This document shows positions 54,016 to 62,769 of a stretch of 64,000 nt of DNA, one piece after another. The stretch is taken from NCBI GenBank assembly GCA_964211495.1, contig CAXORL010000001.1, positions 310,001 to 374,000 of the forward strand, read 5' to 3'. Each line of letters starts with the position of its first letter. Positions within the stretch are counted from its first letter, which is position 1. Source of the DNA: Faucicola osloensis_B. GTDB taxonomy: Bacteria > Pseudomonadota > Gammaproteobacteria > Pseudomonadales > Moraxellaceae. The notes under the pieces are model-generated. The model saw only the letters and a program-made list of their open reading frames with translations, made no database searches and was not told the DNA's origin. The translations under genes were made by a program, and so were the position numbers.

Positions 54016-55017
54016 ATGTTACTTGCAGCAGTGAATCAAATGACAGAACCCATGAGCATTGGCAGTCCCATGCTGTATGCTGTGTTCTTTGCTATCGTAG
54101 CGATACTGTTATTGGTTGATTTTTTTACCTTTAAAACCCCAAAAAATGGCGAAGCGGTTTCGATGAAACAAGCGGGTATTTGGAGTGCCATTTGGGTGGG
54201 CGTGTCTGTGCTGTTTGCAGGCGGTCTATGGTGGTATCTATCACAAAATTTTGGCAGTGCTATCGCCACTCAAAAAGTAGGGGAGTTTTTTACAGGATAT
54301 TTACTGGAAAAATCGCTTGCCATTGATAACGTCTTTGTATGGTTGATGATTTTTGCGGCGTTTGCGGTGTCGCCTGCGATGCAACGGAAGATTTTACTGT
54401 ACGGGGTGATTGGTGCGATTGTCATGCGTACGGTGATGATTTTTGCAGGGGCTTGGCTTGTCACGGAGTTTAGCTGGATTTTATATATTTTTGGTGCGTT
54501 TTTGCTCTACACGGGTGTAAAAATGTGGCAAAACCACGATGAGCAAGAAGACCCCAAGCAGTCAGGCTTATATAAGTTTTTACAAAAACATCTGAAAATC
54601 AGCGATGACAGTCATGATGCCTCAGGTCAAGAGCGATTTGTGTTGGTGAAAAATGGCGTTAAGTATTTTACCCCACTAGCGGTGGTGCTTATCTTGGTTG
54701 AATTGTCGGATGTGATTTTTGCGGTGGATTCGATTCCTGCAATTTTCGCGGTCACTACCGACCCGTTTATTGTTTTGACGGCAAACTTGCTGGCTATTTT
54801 GGGTCTACGGGCGATGTTCTTCTTGTTATCGGGTTTGGCGGATAAATTCCATTTATTGCCTTATGCGCTTAGTGTGATCTTGGTGTTTATTGGCGCCAAA
54901 ATGCTACTGCTTGATGTGTTCCATGTACCGATGGCTATCTCGTTAGGCTTTATTGCCGCCGTGCTAACAGTGACAGCGATTTTATCGGTCAAGTTTCCAA
55001 ATTTAGGTAAAGCATAG
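54016..55017 (+). CDS. TerC/Alx family manganese exporter-like membrane protein
   Basis: This 333-aa protein has about nine helices. TerC signatures are EKSLAIDNVFVWLMIF and ELSDVIFAVDSIPAIFAVT, which contain the conserved acidic residues in membrane helices. E. coli Alx acts in Mn2+ homeostasis and is controlled by the same riboswitch class as seen here. AAGGAGCGATA precedes the ATG. yqhA follows after a terminator. Confidence 0.9.
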   Translation: MLLAAVNQMTEPMSIGSPMLYAVFFAIVAILLLVDFFTFKTPKNGEAVSMKQAGIWSAIWVGVSVLFAGGLWWYLSQNFGSAIATQKVGEFFTGYLLEKSLAIDNVFVWLMIFAAFAVSPAMQRKILLYGVIGAIVMRTVMIFAGAWLVTEFSWILYIFGAFLLYTGVKMWQNHDEQEDPKQSGLYKFLQKHLKISDDSHDASGQERFVLVKNGVKYFTPLAVVLILVELSDVIFAVDSIPAIFAVTTDPFIVLTANLLAILGLRAMFFLLSGLADKFHLLPYALSVILVFIGAKMLLLDVFHVPMAISLGFIAAVLTVTAILSVKFPNLGKA

Positions 55018-55078
55018 TTTGGGTAAAAGATAGCCCCTGTGGCAATTACAAAATCCCCATCCTAAAATTTGGGTGTGA

Positions 55079-55112
55079 TAAAATAAGCCTTTTTGATAAA
55101 GGCTTATTTTTT
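55079..55112 (+). terminator. Hairpin abutting the yqhA start codon
   Basis: AAATAAGCCTTT pairs with AAAGGCTTATTT around TTGAT and ends in T6, one base before the ATG at 55113. It can terminate terC transcription and would bury the only AGG before yqhA. Confidence 0.85.
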
Positions 55113-55592
55113 ATGATTGAAAAACTGTTTAAAAATAGCCGTTATTTGGTGTTTCTAACCATTATGGTCAGCTTAGTATCTTCGGTCACGCTTTATATGG
55201 CGTCCTTAAATATTATTTTTCATATACTGTCTGACTTTTTTACCAATCCCACCATCAAACCGTTAGATGGGCAAATTTTGGCAGTCAATCTATTAAAAAC
55301 ATTGGATATTTTACTCATTGCATTGAGTTTTCAAATGATTGCCATCGCCAATTATCGTTTATTTATTTCCAATAAACCTGCCCAAGAATCGCGTTTTCTC
55401 ACCGTGTTAGGCATCAAAGATTTTCATGACTTAAAGATTAACTTGATGCAAGTGTCGATGATTATTTTAGTGATTTTGTTTTTGGAGCAAGCGGTTGAGG
55501 GTGGCGCAAACATCAATACTTTTTTATATGGTGCATCCATTGCCATGGTTGTCATTGCGATGGTATGGGCAATTAAAAGCTTACGACATTAA
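55113..55592 (+). CDS. UPF0114 family membrane protein (YqhA-like)
   Basis: This 159-aa protein has four membrane helices (LTIMVSLVSSVTLYMASL, ILLIALSFQMIAIANYRLF and two near the C-terminus) and the family segment FLTVLGIKDFHDLKINLMQVSMIILV. The function is unknown. The gene starts directly after a terminator-like hairpin with no free ribosome site, which is odd. It is convergent with argD. Confidence 0.8.
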   Translation: MIEKLFKNSRYLVFLTIMVSLVSSVTLYMASLNIIFHILSDFFTNPTIKPLDGQILAVNLLKTLDILLIALSFQMIAIANYRLFISNKPAQESRFLTVLGIKDFHDLKINLMQVSMIILVILFLEQAVEGGANINTFLYGASIAMVVIAMVWAIKSLRH

Positions 55593-55713
55593 TCGGCAAA
55601 TCTATGATTGGTTACCAATTTGGTTGCCAACTTCTTTGCCAAGAATGTGCTTGCCAATTAAGGTGCCTATTAAACGGCTTTTGGCTGTGCAAGCTTATTT
55701 TTCTAAAATCAAA

Positions 55714-55731
55714 CGGCTCACCGATGGGTGA
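55714..55731. terminator. Hairpin between yqhA and argD
   Basis: GCTCACC pairs with GGGTGAG(T). The T-rich tail is weak on both strands. Confidence 0.4.
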
Positions 55732-55733
55732 GT

Positions 55734-56921
55734 CTAATACAGGGCTGATTGGATAAGGTGAATGAGGCGCTCACCAATTTGGACGGTTTCATCGGCACTC
55801 ATGTTAAGCGGTGGCAATAACCGAATGGCATTACCGCCTGCCACATTGATGATTAGATGATGATTGTCACGCGCTTTATCGACCAAGCTATCAAATGCAA
55901 TGCCGCGATCCTGTGGCATCACCACCCCTAGCATCATGCCTTTTCCGCGTACAGTAACCCCTTGGCTACCCAGCTCACTGGTGATTTGCTCTATCAATGC
56001 TGCGCTATTGCTTAGCGTAGTTGCCATCATATTTTCATCATCAATGACATCTATCACTTCACTAACCACACGGCAAGCAAGCGGCGTACCACCATACGTT
56101 GAGCCGTGTGAGCCATAGCTAAAAATATCATTGGCTTTTGCGCTGGTCATGCAAGCACCCACAGGAAAACCATTCCCCAATCCTTTAGCTGTGGTCAAAA
56201 TATCAGGTTTGATGGATGAATATTGATAAGCGAAGTATCGCCCCGTACGACCATTGCCCGTTTGCACCTCATCTAAAATCATTAATAAGTCATGGTCATC
56301 GCAAACTTTGCGAACTTGGGTTAAAAAATCAAAGCCATTGGTCGCAGTATTGACGCCACTTTCACCTTGGATAGGCTCAAGCATCACAGCGCAAACATTG
56401 TCGTTATCGGCAATCGCTTGGCTAATGGCTTCGATATCCCCAAAAGGCACACGAATAAAATCATCATCTAAGGTAAAAAATCCAGCTCTAGCCATCGGAT
56501 TTGCGGTGGCAGATACGGTCAGTAAGGTACGTCCATGAAACGATTTTTCCATCACAATCACTTTGGCTTGATTTTGCCCACGATTTGATGCAAACAGTCG
56601 CGCCATTTTTAATGCCGCTTCGTTGGCCTCGGCACCGCTATTGGCAAAAAATACTTTATCCATGCCTGCGACTTGGCATAACTTTTCACCCGCGCGCTCT
56701 TGCCAATCAATACCAAAAAGATTGCTGGTATGCACAAGCGTTGCGGCTTGATCGGCAATCGCGGCAGTGATACGCGGATGACAATGCCCCAGGCCACAGA
56801 CAGCAATCCCTGTTAAGGCATCCAAATACGGCGTTCCGTCAGCGGTATAAAGGTAACTACCTTGACCTTTGACAAAGCTAATGGGCTGGCGTTTATAGGT
56901 GGGGAGTAAATAAGAGCTCAT
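55734..56921 (-). CDS. argD: Acetylornithine/succinyldiaminopimelate aminotransferase
   Basis: ArgD makes N-acetylornithine from its semialdehyde in arginine synthesis and often acts in lysine synthesis as well. The 395-aa PLP enzyme of the class III group has YLDALTGIAVCGLGH, FFANSGAEANEAALKMAR, and LILDEVQTGNGRTGRYFAY-type sequence (here MILDEVQTGNGRTG). The PLP lysine is in TTAKGLGNGFPVG. The ATG at 56921 with AAGGA 7 bases upstream is better than the upstream frame start. Other class III transaminases are possible but less likely. Confidence 0.88.
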   Translation of the reverse strand: MSSYLLPTYKRQPISFVKGQGSYLYTADGTPYLDALTGIAVCGLGHCHPRITAAIADQAATLVHTSNLFGIDWQERAGEKLCQVAGMDKVFFANSGAEANEAALKMARLFASNRGQNQAKVIVMEKSFHGRTLLTVSATANPMARAGFFTLDDDFIRVPFGDIEAISQAIADNDNVCAVMLEPIQGESGVNTATNGFDFLTQVRKVCDDHDLLMILDEVQTGNGRTGRYFAYQYSSIKPDILTTAKGLGNGFPVGACMTSAKANDIFSYGSHGSTYGGTPLACRVVSEVIDVIDDENMMATTLSNSAALIEQITSELGSQGVTVRGKGMMLGVVMPQDRGIAFDSLVDKARDNHHLIINVAGGNAIRLLPPLNMSADETVQIGERLIHLIQSALY

Positions 56922-56986
56922 GGGGATTCCTTTAATCATAGTTAGCAAATCATCGCTAGCGCAATCACTAACCAATCAAATCTAAG

Positions 56987-57199
56987 TTACTTAAAAGCGT
57001 CTAATTCGTCACTAAACGGGGTGTCTTCTGCGCCGACTTTATAGTCCTCATTCGCCCAAGCGCCTAAGTCAATGAGTTTACAGCGTGCACTGCAAAATGG
57101 CTTGGTGGGGTTATCTGCCCAAACGGTGGGTTTGCCGCAGCGCGGACAGGGGTAAGTTTTGACAGGTGCATTTGATGGGGTGTGCTCGGTTTTAGACAT
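56987..57199 (-). CDS. yacG: DNA gyrase inhibitor YacG
   Basis: YacG is a small zinc protein that binds GyrB. The 70-aa protein has the four cysteines in YPCPRCGKP and PFCSARCKLIDLGAWANEDY, the full family signature. In many proteobacteria it lies near coaE and pilD; here it lies upstream of argD on the same strand. Confidence 0.92.
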   Translation of the reverse strand: MSKTEHTPSNAPVKTYPCPRCGKPTVWADNPTKPFCSARCKLIDLGAWANEDYKVGAEDTPFSDELDAFK

Positions 57200-57288
57200 A
57201 AAAAAAGGTATTCTGAAAAATAGTGTATCGGATTATTTGCCATAGTATACTATAAATCCTTTTTTTTGGGCGAATCAAGCGACTGTTC

Positions 57289-57927
57289 ATGCTAAGTCAT
57301 CAATTTACCAGACCGTTTCAACCCGATCGTATCCGTCATCCCAGAGATTTTCAGCCACTTGCCGCAACATTTTGGCAGCAACCCGCCATTTTTCTTGAAA
57401 TCGGTGCAGGGAAAGGCAAGCATGCCTTGAGTTTTGCCAGCGATAATGCCAATGCCCATCTCATCGCGATTGAACGTACCGCAGAAAAATATCAAGCCAT
57501 GCAAAAAATGGCGAATCAAGCAAAGTTGTCTAATTTAACGACTATTCATGCTGATGCCATTGCTTGGGTCACCCATGGTGTACCCGCGCAAAGCTTGTCA
57601 GGGGTGTTTATTCTTTATCCCAATCCAGAGCCGCATAACCCCAACCAACGCTGGCTCAACATGCCGTTTTTTGAGTGGTTGCTGTCTCGATTAAAACCAG
57701 GTGGCGAGATTATACTTGCCAGTAATATTGAAAGTTATATAGAGGAAGCCGAGCATAAAGCACAGACGGTTTGGCAAGTACCGGTGGAGAAAACCCAAGT
57801 ACCCAATCATAGTGAACGCACGCATTTTGAGGTGAAATACCTAGCGCGTGGCGAGGCATGTTGGCAATTGACCATAAAAAAACCGCATGGTTATACCACA
57901 CGGTTTGATGATTTTAAGTTACTTTAG
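57289..57927 (+). CDS. TrmB-like SAM-dependent methyltransferase
   Basis: This 212-aa Rossmann methyltransferase resembles tRNA (guanine-46-N7)-methyltransferase. The SAM motif is IFLEIGAGKGKHA, followed by ERTAEKYQAM. The TrmB motif that usually reads FPDPWPKxRHxKRR is here YPNPEPHNPNQRW. The C-terminus has NHSERTHFEVKYLARG, like the TrmB T-x-FE/KF region. The altered central motif suggests a divergent subfamily, and its RNA target cannot be assumed. Confidence 0.65.
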   Translation: MLSHQFTRPFQPDRIRHPRDFQPLAATFWQQPAIFLEIGAGKGKHALSFASDNANAHLIAIERTAEKYQAMQKMANQAKLSNLTTIHADAIAWVTHGVPAQSLSGVFILYPNPEPHNPNQRWLNMPFFEWLLSRLKPGGEIILASNIESYIEEAEHKAQTVWQVPVEKTQVPNHSERTHFEVKYLARGEACWQLTIKKPHGYTTRFDDFKLL

Positions 57928-58868
57928 TCAGGTTTTAACGCAAGGGGCGTGGTTTGGGTGTCATCGGCACGTACCACATAAGTTTTGGCGATTTTATCAT
58001 GTAGGCTTAATCGCTCTTTGCTGGTGAGCATCATGACCAAATCAACGACTAAAACAACCAAACCAAAGATGGATAAAGAGTAAGCCAATGTGGTAAATAA
58101 CCCACGCATAATGATTAAGTTAAAAAATCCAGGAATGGCATTGGACTTGCGATCCAAAATACGTATGCCCATTATCATCTTACCAATGGTCTGACCACGG
58201 CGCATCAATAATAGGACTTGCGCAATCATTAAGCCCCATACCAAAATATTGGTTAACAACAATATATGCTCAGGTAATGCTGACATGAGTTCCATCTGCT
58301 GGGCAGATGTCAAGCGGGTTTGTCCTGCTTCTGCCCATTTGAGCAATTTATCAAAATTTGGGCTGTTGTACAGGGAGATGAACAGGGGCGACGACGCCAA
58401 TACCATAAGCAGGGTATCTACTAATTTTGCTGCGATACGGCTACCGATGCTGGCAAGGTCTAACTGTTTCTTGGCATGGGCAATGTCTTGGTTTGAGCCA
58501 AGTTTTTTGGTTAAAGTGACCTTGGTAGGGTTAGGGGATTTGTGCGGGTTATTCGCTGAATACCGATCCCAAACATTCTCAGAGTCTTCTGAAGGCGATA
58601 TAGGCTTAGGTGTGTTGTTAATAATATAATCTGCTTCATCAGCGGTGGGCTGCTCACGTTGGTGGGTATCCACTGACAAGCTTTCATCAATCGTTGGACG
58701 GTAAAAAAATTGCCCATCCGTCATCGCATTGACTGTGTTCCAGTTATCCATCCCTTGATGCCACATCAAATCAGTGAGTAACACTTGCCCTGTGGCAAGC
58801 ATTTGATTGAGTTGTTCAAGGGTATAAGGGCCGGCTTGCACATTATTGCGAGCTAGAAAAATATGCAT
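57924..58868 (-). CDS. RDD family membrane protein with N-terminal GYF_2 domain
   Basis: The 314-aa protein starts with a GYF_2/DUF4339 domain (ARNNVQAGPYTLEQLNQMLATG, WHQGMDNW). A polar linker with SPSEDSENVWDRYS follows, then an RDD domain from about residue 140 (LASIGSRIAAKLVDTLLMVL). The RDD part has two to three helices and GQTIGKMIMGIRILD. RDD proteins are membrane proteins of mostly unknown or transport role. Its stop overlaps the end of the convergent TrmB-like gene by four bases. Confidence 0.85.
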   Translation of the reverse strand: MHIFLARNNVQAGPYTLEQLNQMLATGQVLLTDLMWHQGMDNWNTVNAMTDGQFFYRPTIDESLSVDTHQREQPTADEADYIINNTPKPISPSEDSENVWDRYSANNPHKSPNPTKVTLTKKLGSNQDIAHAKKQLDLASIGSRIAAKLVDTLLMVLASSPLFISLYNSPNFDKLLKWAEAGQTRLTSAQQMELMSALPEHILLLTNILVWGLMIAQVLLLMRRGQTIGKMIMGIRILDRKSNAIPGFFNLIIMRGLFTTLAYSLSIFGLVVLVVDLVMMLTSKERLSLHDKIAKTYVVRADDTQTTPLALKPD

Positions 58869-59182
58869 GTAATAACTCTACTTCTACTGGGTGGTAAAAT
58901 TTGAATGACTGTATCTTATTATATGATGTTTTGCAACATCGTGCTAAAAATCGCTTATTATGCAAAACAGGTTATACAAGGCATGTTATTCAAAAAATCG
59001 CAATAGCTTCATGGATTGAAGTCAACAGTATCTAAACCATTAGCTATACTTGGCTGGTAATGATTGGCTGGTAACGATTGGTAGGTGGTAATTATCTATC
59101 ATGGGGTTAACCAAAAGTATGTTAATATTTTCGGTTAAGCCTACGATTATTTTTCTTATTCTTATATTGTCAGATTGTATTT
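58869..59182. other. Divergent spacer between the RDD and DUF3025 genes
   Basis: No gene is seen. The main feature is the 14-bp tandem repeat at 59051-59092. Confidence 0.5.
59051..59092. repeat. Three 14-bp degenerate tandem repeats
   Basis: Units at 59051, 59065 and 59079 resemble TGGCTGGTAATGAT; the third has diverged. Confidence 0.8.
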
Positions 59183-60127
59183 ATGTCAGCAACTCATCCC
59201 ACCAACGCTATCATTGATTTTGATAAACCTTGGTATCACTATTTGACTTATTTTCCGAATTTTCCGGAGCTTGACGCAAAACCCAGCCATGCAACATGCA
59301 GTCATGCAACACATAGTCAACCCCTTGCTATCAATGCCATCAATATTGTTGAAAATTTGAATGCTTGTTTGGATAGATATGAGGATGTAAACGCCAGGCG
59401 TATAGCCAATTTTGAAAAATTACCGATTCGCTTTGTTGAGCAAGCGTGTCTGCCTGAGGGTGAGGCTTATGAGAGTTTTATTGCCAACACAGGGAAAATT
59501 CCAACCCGTGACAATCACCATGATTTGCTGAACGGTTTAATTTGGCTGAATTTTCCGCAGGCTAAAGCGGTATTTAACGAACTTCATGCCAAAGATATTT
59601 TGCGACATGGTATTCATAACGTCAGAACAGCGCTACGTAATGCGTTAACGGTATTTGATGAAAATGGCGGCATTGTGGTGAGTTCAAATAAACTATTGCT
59701 TGAACAGTTACAAGCATTTAAATGGCAAGCAGCTTTGGTCACTCATAGAGCAAATTGGTTGGGTCAATATCGTACCATTGCCTTTTTTCCATTTGGTCAT
59801 GCCCTGCTTGAAAAATTGGTTAACCCAAGAAAAAATATCACCAGTCATACCTTGCTGATTTTAGTAGATAAGGGTTGGTTTGAGCAATCCATAGCGAGTC
59901 AGAGAAACCAGCTTGATACGGCAATCGCTAAGCTATTTCGAGAGCTGGCAATGCCAGATTTGGCGGATAATGCCGTTAAGCTATCATCCAAAAGCTTTCA
60001 GCCGTTACCTGTAATGGGTATCCCAGGCTATAGTGATGACAATGTGATACCCGCATTTTATCAAGATGAGGCTGTTTTTAGGCATCCAAGAGCTTTTAGC
60101 GCGCCTATTTTTTCATTACATGACTGA
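59183..60127 (+). CDS. DUF3025 family protein
   Basis: This 314-aa soluble protein has the family segments PTRDNHHDLLNGLIWLNFPQAKAVFN (in part) and RTALRNALTVFDENGG, typical of DUF3025. The group has no established function. The later part has HTLLILVDKGW and a C-terminal PLPVMGIPGYSDDN. A short His/Thr/Cys repeat (HATCSHATHS) near residue 38 is specific to this copy. No strong ribosome site is seen. Confidence 0.8.
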   Translation: MSATHPTNAIIDFDKPWYHYLTYFPNFPELDAKPSHATCSHATHSQPLAINAINIVENLNACLDRYEDVNARRIANFEKLPIRFVEQACLPEGEAYESFIANTGKIPTRDNHHDLLNGLIWLNFPQAKAVFNELHAKDILRHGIHNVRTALRNALTVFDENGGIVVSSNKLLLEQLQAFKWQAALVTHRANWLGQYRTIAFFPFGHALLEKLVNPRKNITSHTLLILVDKGWFEQSIASQRNQLDTAIAKLFRELAMPDLADNAVKLSSKSFQPLPVMGIPGYSDDNVIPAFYQDEAVFRHPRAFSAPIFSLHD

Positions 60128-60301
60128 TAAGGGACCAGAAAATTTATAGCAGTGGCTAGAGTGGGTGGGATGATTACCCAGTCTATGAATCTTGCTTGAT
60201 AAAAGCCGGTTAATCCGTTAGCATTAAAGCAATCTCTAGTTCATCCAGCCGCATTTATTGATGAAACTCATAATTACTAATAAAAATATTGGAGTATCGG
60301 C

Positions 60302-60586
60302 ATGACCACCAAAGTCGTCAAAATTGATAATAAAGTTCGTATGATTACAGGTAAATTAGCCCCCCATCTTGAAATTCAATGGGAACACTATACCTTAGCA
60401 GAATTACAATCATTGCTTGAGACCGTGGTTCGTTTTGAAATTGAGCACAACTTTCGTCGTCATAAAGATTATAAAGATAGCAAAGGCGCTAACATTCAAG
60501 TGTTTAATGATGCCAACGAACTTAAAGTCACAAGTTTAAAAGACGAATTACTAATCATCCGCGATAGCCAAATCGATTCACAATAA
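60302..60586 (+). CDS. Small conserved-looking protein, unknown
   Basis: This 94-aa soluble mixed alpha/beta protein begins MTTKVVKIDNKVRMITGKL. A helix with LAELQSLLETVVRFEIEHNFRRH follows. I do not recognise a family. GGAGTATCGGC lies just before the ATG (GGAG 7 bases away), and a good terminator follows, so it is a separate gene. Confidence 0.7.
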   Translation: MTTKVVKIDNKVRMITGKLAPHLEIQWEHYTLAELQSLLETVVRFEIEHNFRRHKDYKDSKGANIQVFNDANELKVTSLKDELLIIRDSQIDSQ

Positions 60587-60606
60587 CTATAAATCTGTGA
60601 ATCAAT

Positions 60607-60639
60607 CAAAATCCAAGCCGAATGACTTGGATTTTTTTA
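60607..60639 (+). terminator. Terminator after the 94-aa gene
   Basis: AAATCCAAG pairs with CTTGGATTT, followed by T-run. Confidence 0.88.
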
Positions 60640-60746
60640 TGAGTTGGATTTTTTCTTCATGTCGTTGGTGATTGTTGAAGCAAAGTGTCACGCTAAATAC
60701 TCAATGATTGGCATTGATAAAAAAATAATCGATAGCCGTTTAAGCA

Positions 60747-60755
60747 TGGTATAAT
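60747..60755 (+). promoter_or_regulatory. Extended -10 promoter of mnmG
   Basis: TGG-TATAAT is an extended -10 without a clear -35. The start would be near 60762, 32 bases before the chosen mnmG ATG. Confidence 0.55.
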
Positions 60756-60793
60756 TGTCAGTTTTTATTGACAAGCGAATGATGGGTGACACG

Positions 60794-62680
60794 ATGAAAT
60801 ACCCTAAAATCTACGACGTAATTGTGATTGGTGGCGGTCATGCTGGCACAGAAGCGGCGCTAGCTGCTGCACGCATGGGTCAGCAGACGCTGTTATTGAC
60901 GCATAATATTGAAACCTTGGGACAGATGAGCTGTAATCCTGCGATTGGCGGGATTGGTAAGTCGCATTTGGTGCGTGAAGTCGATGCGTTGGGTGGCGCT
61001 ATGGCGCTTGCCACCGACAAAGCAGGGATTCAGTTTCGTGTGTTAAATAGCCGTAAAGGTGCCGCTGTCCGTGCCACACGCGCCCAAGCAGACCGTATTT
61101 TATATAAAGCGGCGATTCGCCATACCTTAGAGAATCAGCCAAACTTGGATATTTTCCAACAAGCGGCGGATGATATTTTGGTTGAAAACGGCAAAGCGGT
61201 AGCCGTTGTTACCCAATCAGGGATTGAATTTGCTTGCGGCGCAGTGGTGTTGACGTCTGGCACTTTTTTAGGTGGTACTATTCATATTGGACTGGAAAAC
61301 CACAAGGGTGGACGTGCAGGCGATCCGCCTTCCATCCGTTTGGCAGATAGATTGCGTGAACTCAAGCTACCGGTTGGACGTCTCAAAACAGGCACGCCAC
61401 CACGCATTGATGCGCGCACAGTGGATTTTAGTGTCATGACCGTGCAGCCAGGCGATACACCATTGCCCGTCATGTCGTATTTGGGCGATGTGTCCATGCA
61501 TCCGCGCCAAATCAACTGCTATATCACTCATACCAATGAACGCACCCATGACATTATCCGCAGCGGGCTGGATCGCTCACCCATGTATTCAGGGGTGATT
61601 GAAGGCATTGGTCCCCGTTATTGCCCATCGATTGAAGATAAAATTCATCGATTTGCTGATAAAGACAGCCATCAGATTTTTATTGAGCCTGAAGGGTTGA
61701 CCACCCATGAGCTCTATCCCAATGGGATTTCAACCAGTCTGCCATTTGATATTCAGTTGGCTTTGGTTCGCTCTATGAAAGGGCTGGAAAATGCGCACAT
61801 CTTGCGTCCTGGCTATGCAATTGAATACGATTATTTTGACCCACAAAATCTTAAACCAAGCCTTGAGACCAAATCCATTGATAACCTATTTTTTGCCGGT
61901 CAAATCAATGGAACGACAGGGTATGAAGAAGCCGCTGCGCAAGGTATCTTAGCTGGCTTAAATGCCGCACGTCGCACCCAAGGACTGGATGCTTGGACAC
62001 CGCGCCGCGACCAAGCCTATATTGGTGTGTTGGTAGATGATCTTATCACCAATGGCACCAAAGAGCCGTATCGCATGTTTACCAGTCGTGCCGAATACCG
62101 TCTGTTGCTCCGGGAAGACAATGCCGATCAACGCTTGACAGAAATTGGGCGTGACTTAGGACTGGTGGACGATGCGCGCTGGCAAGTGTATAGCGATAAA
62201 ATGACAGCGATTGAGCAAGAAACCGCACGTTTACGCTCGCTTTGGGCAACGCCTACTAATACGCTGGGTCAATCATTTATCGATAAAACCGGCGAAGTAC
62301 TGACCAAAGAGAATAACGCGCTTGATTTGTTAAAACGTCCAAACGTGTCATTTGATGATATTAGCGAATTGACCGAATCGCCCGTGTCTGCCGAAGTGGG
62401 TGAGCAAATAGAAATTGGTGTCAAATACGCCGGTTATATAGATCGTCAGCAAGTTGAAATCGGTCAGATGAAAAAACTTGAGCACACGCTGATTCCAGAG
62501 GATTTTACTTATCATGATATCTCTGGGCTTTCCAATGAAATCGTGCAAAAACTTGAAAAAGTGCGCCCAACGACGCTTGCCCAAGCCAGTCGCATTAGCG
62601 GCGTCACGCCAGCTGCGGTACAGCTTTTGGCAATGATGATTAAAAAAAGCAAAAAAGCACGTGAAGTGCTAAGCTCTTAA
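60794..62680 (+). CDS. mnmG: tRNA uridine-34 carboxymethylaminomethyl modification enzyme
   Basis: MnmG with MnmE installs the cmnm5 group on wobble uridine of several tRNAs, using FAD, NADH and methylene-THF or glycine. The 628-aa protein starts with the FAD motif VIVIGGGHAGTEAALAAARMG. GNPAIGGIGK-like sequence (SCNPAIGGIGKSH) follows, then TGTFLGGTIHIG, GQINGTTGYEEAAAQG and a C-terminal helical MnmE-binding domain. The ATG at 60794 matches family starts; two ATGs at 60779 and 60782 are alternatives. The longer open frame begins inside the -10 box. Confidence 0.96.
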   Translation: MKYPKIYDVIVIGGGHAGTEAALAAARMGQQTLLLTHNIETLGQMSCNPAIGGIGKSHLVREVDALGGAMALATDKAGIQFRVLNSRKGAAVRATRAQADRILYKAAIRHTLENQPNLDIFQQAADDILVENGKAVAVVTQSGIEFACGAVVLTSGTFLGGTIHIGLENHKGGRAGDPPSIRLADRLRELKLPVGRLKTGTPPRIDARTVDFSVMTVQPGDTPLPVMSYLGDVSMHPRQINCYITHTNERTHDIIRSGLDRSPMYSGVIEGIGPRYCPSIEDKIHRFADKDSHQIFIEPEGLTTHELYPNGISTSLPFDIQLALVRSMKGLENAHILRPGYAIEYDYFDPQNLKPSLETKSIDNLFFAGQINGTTGYEEAAAQGILAGLNAARRTQGLDAWTPRRDQAYIGVLVDDLITNGTKEPYRMFTSRAEYRLLLREDNADQRLTEIGRDLGLVDDARWQVYSDKMTAIEQETARLRSLWATPTNTLGQSFIDKTGEVLTKENNALDLLKRPNVSFDDISELTESPVSAEVGEQIEIGVKYAGYIDRQQVEIGQMKKLEHTLIPEDFTYHDISGLSNEIVQKLEKVRPTTLAQASRISGVTPAAVQLLAMMIKKSKKAREVLSS

Positions 62681-62704
62681 CTTTAGACCATGCTCATGCT
62701 ACAT

Positions 62705-62750
62705 AAGTCCCATGGTATTGGTATGTGCCAAACTTGGGACTTTTTTATTT
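62705..62750 (+). terminator. mnmG terminator
   Basis: AAGTCCCA pairs with TGGGACTT around a 22-base loop; a T-rich tail follows. Confidence 0.75.
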
Positions 62751-62769
62751 TCTACTCAAAAAAATTATT

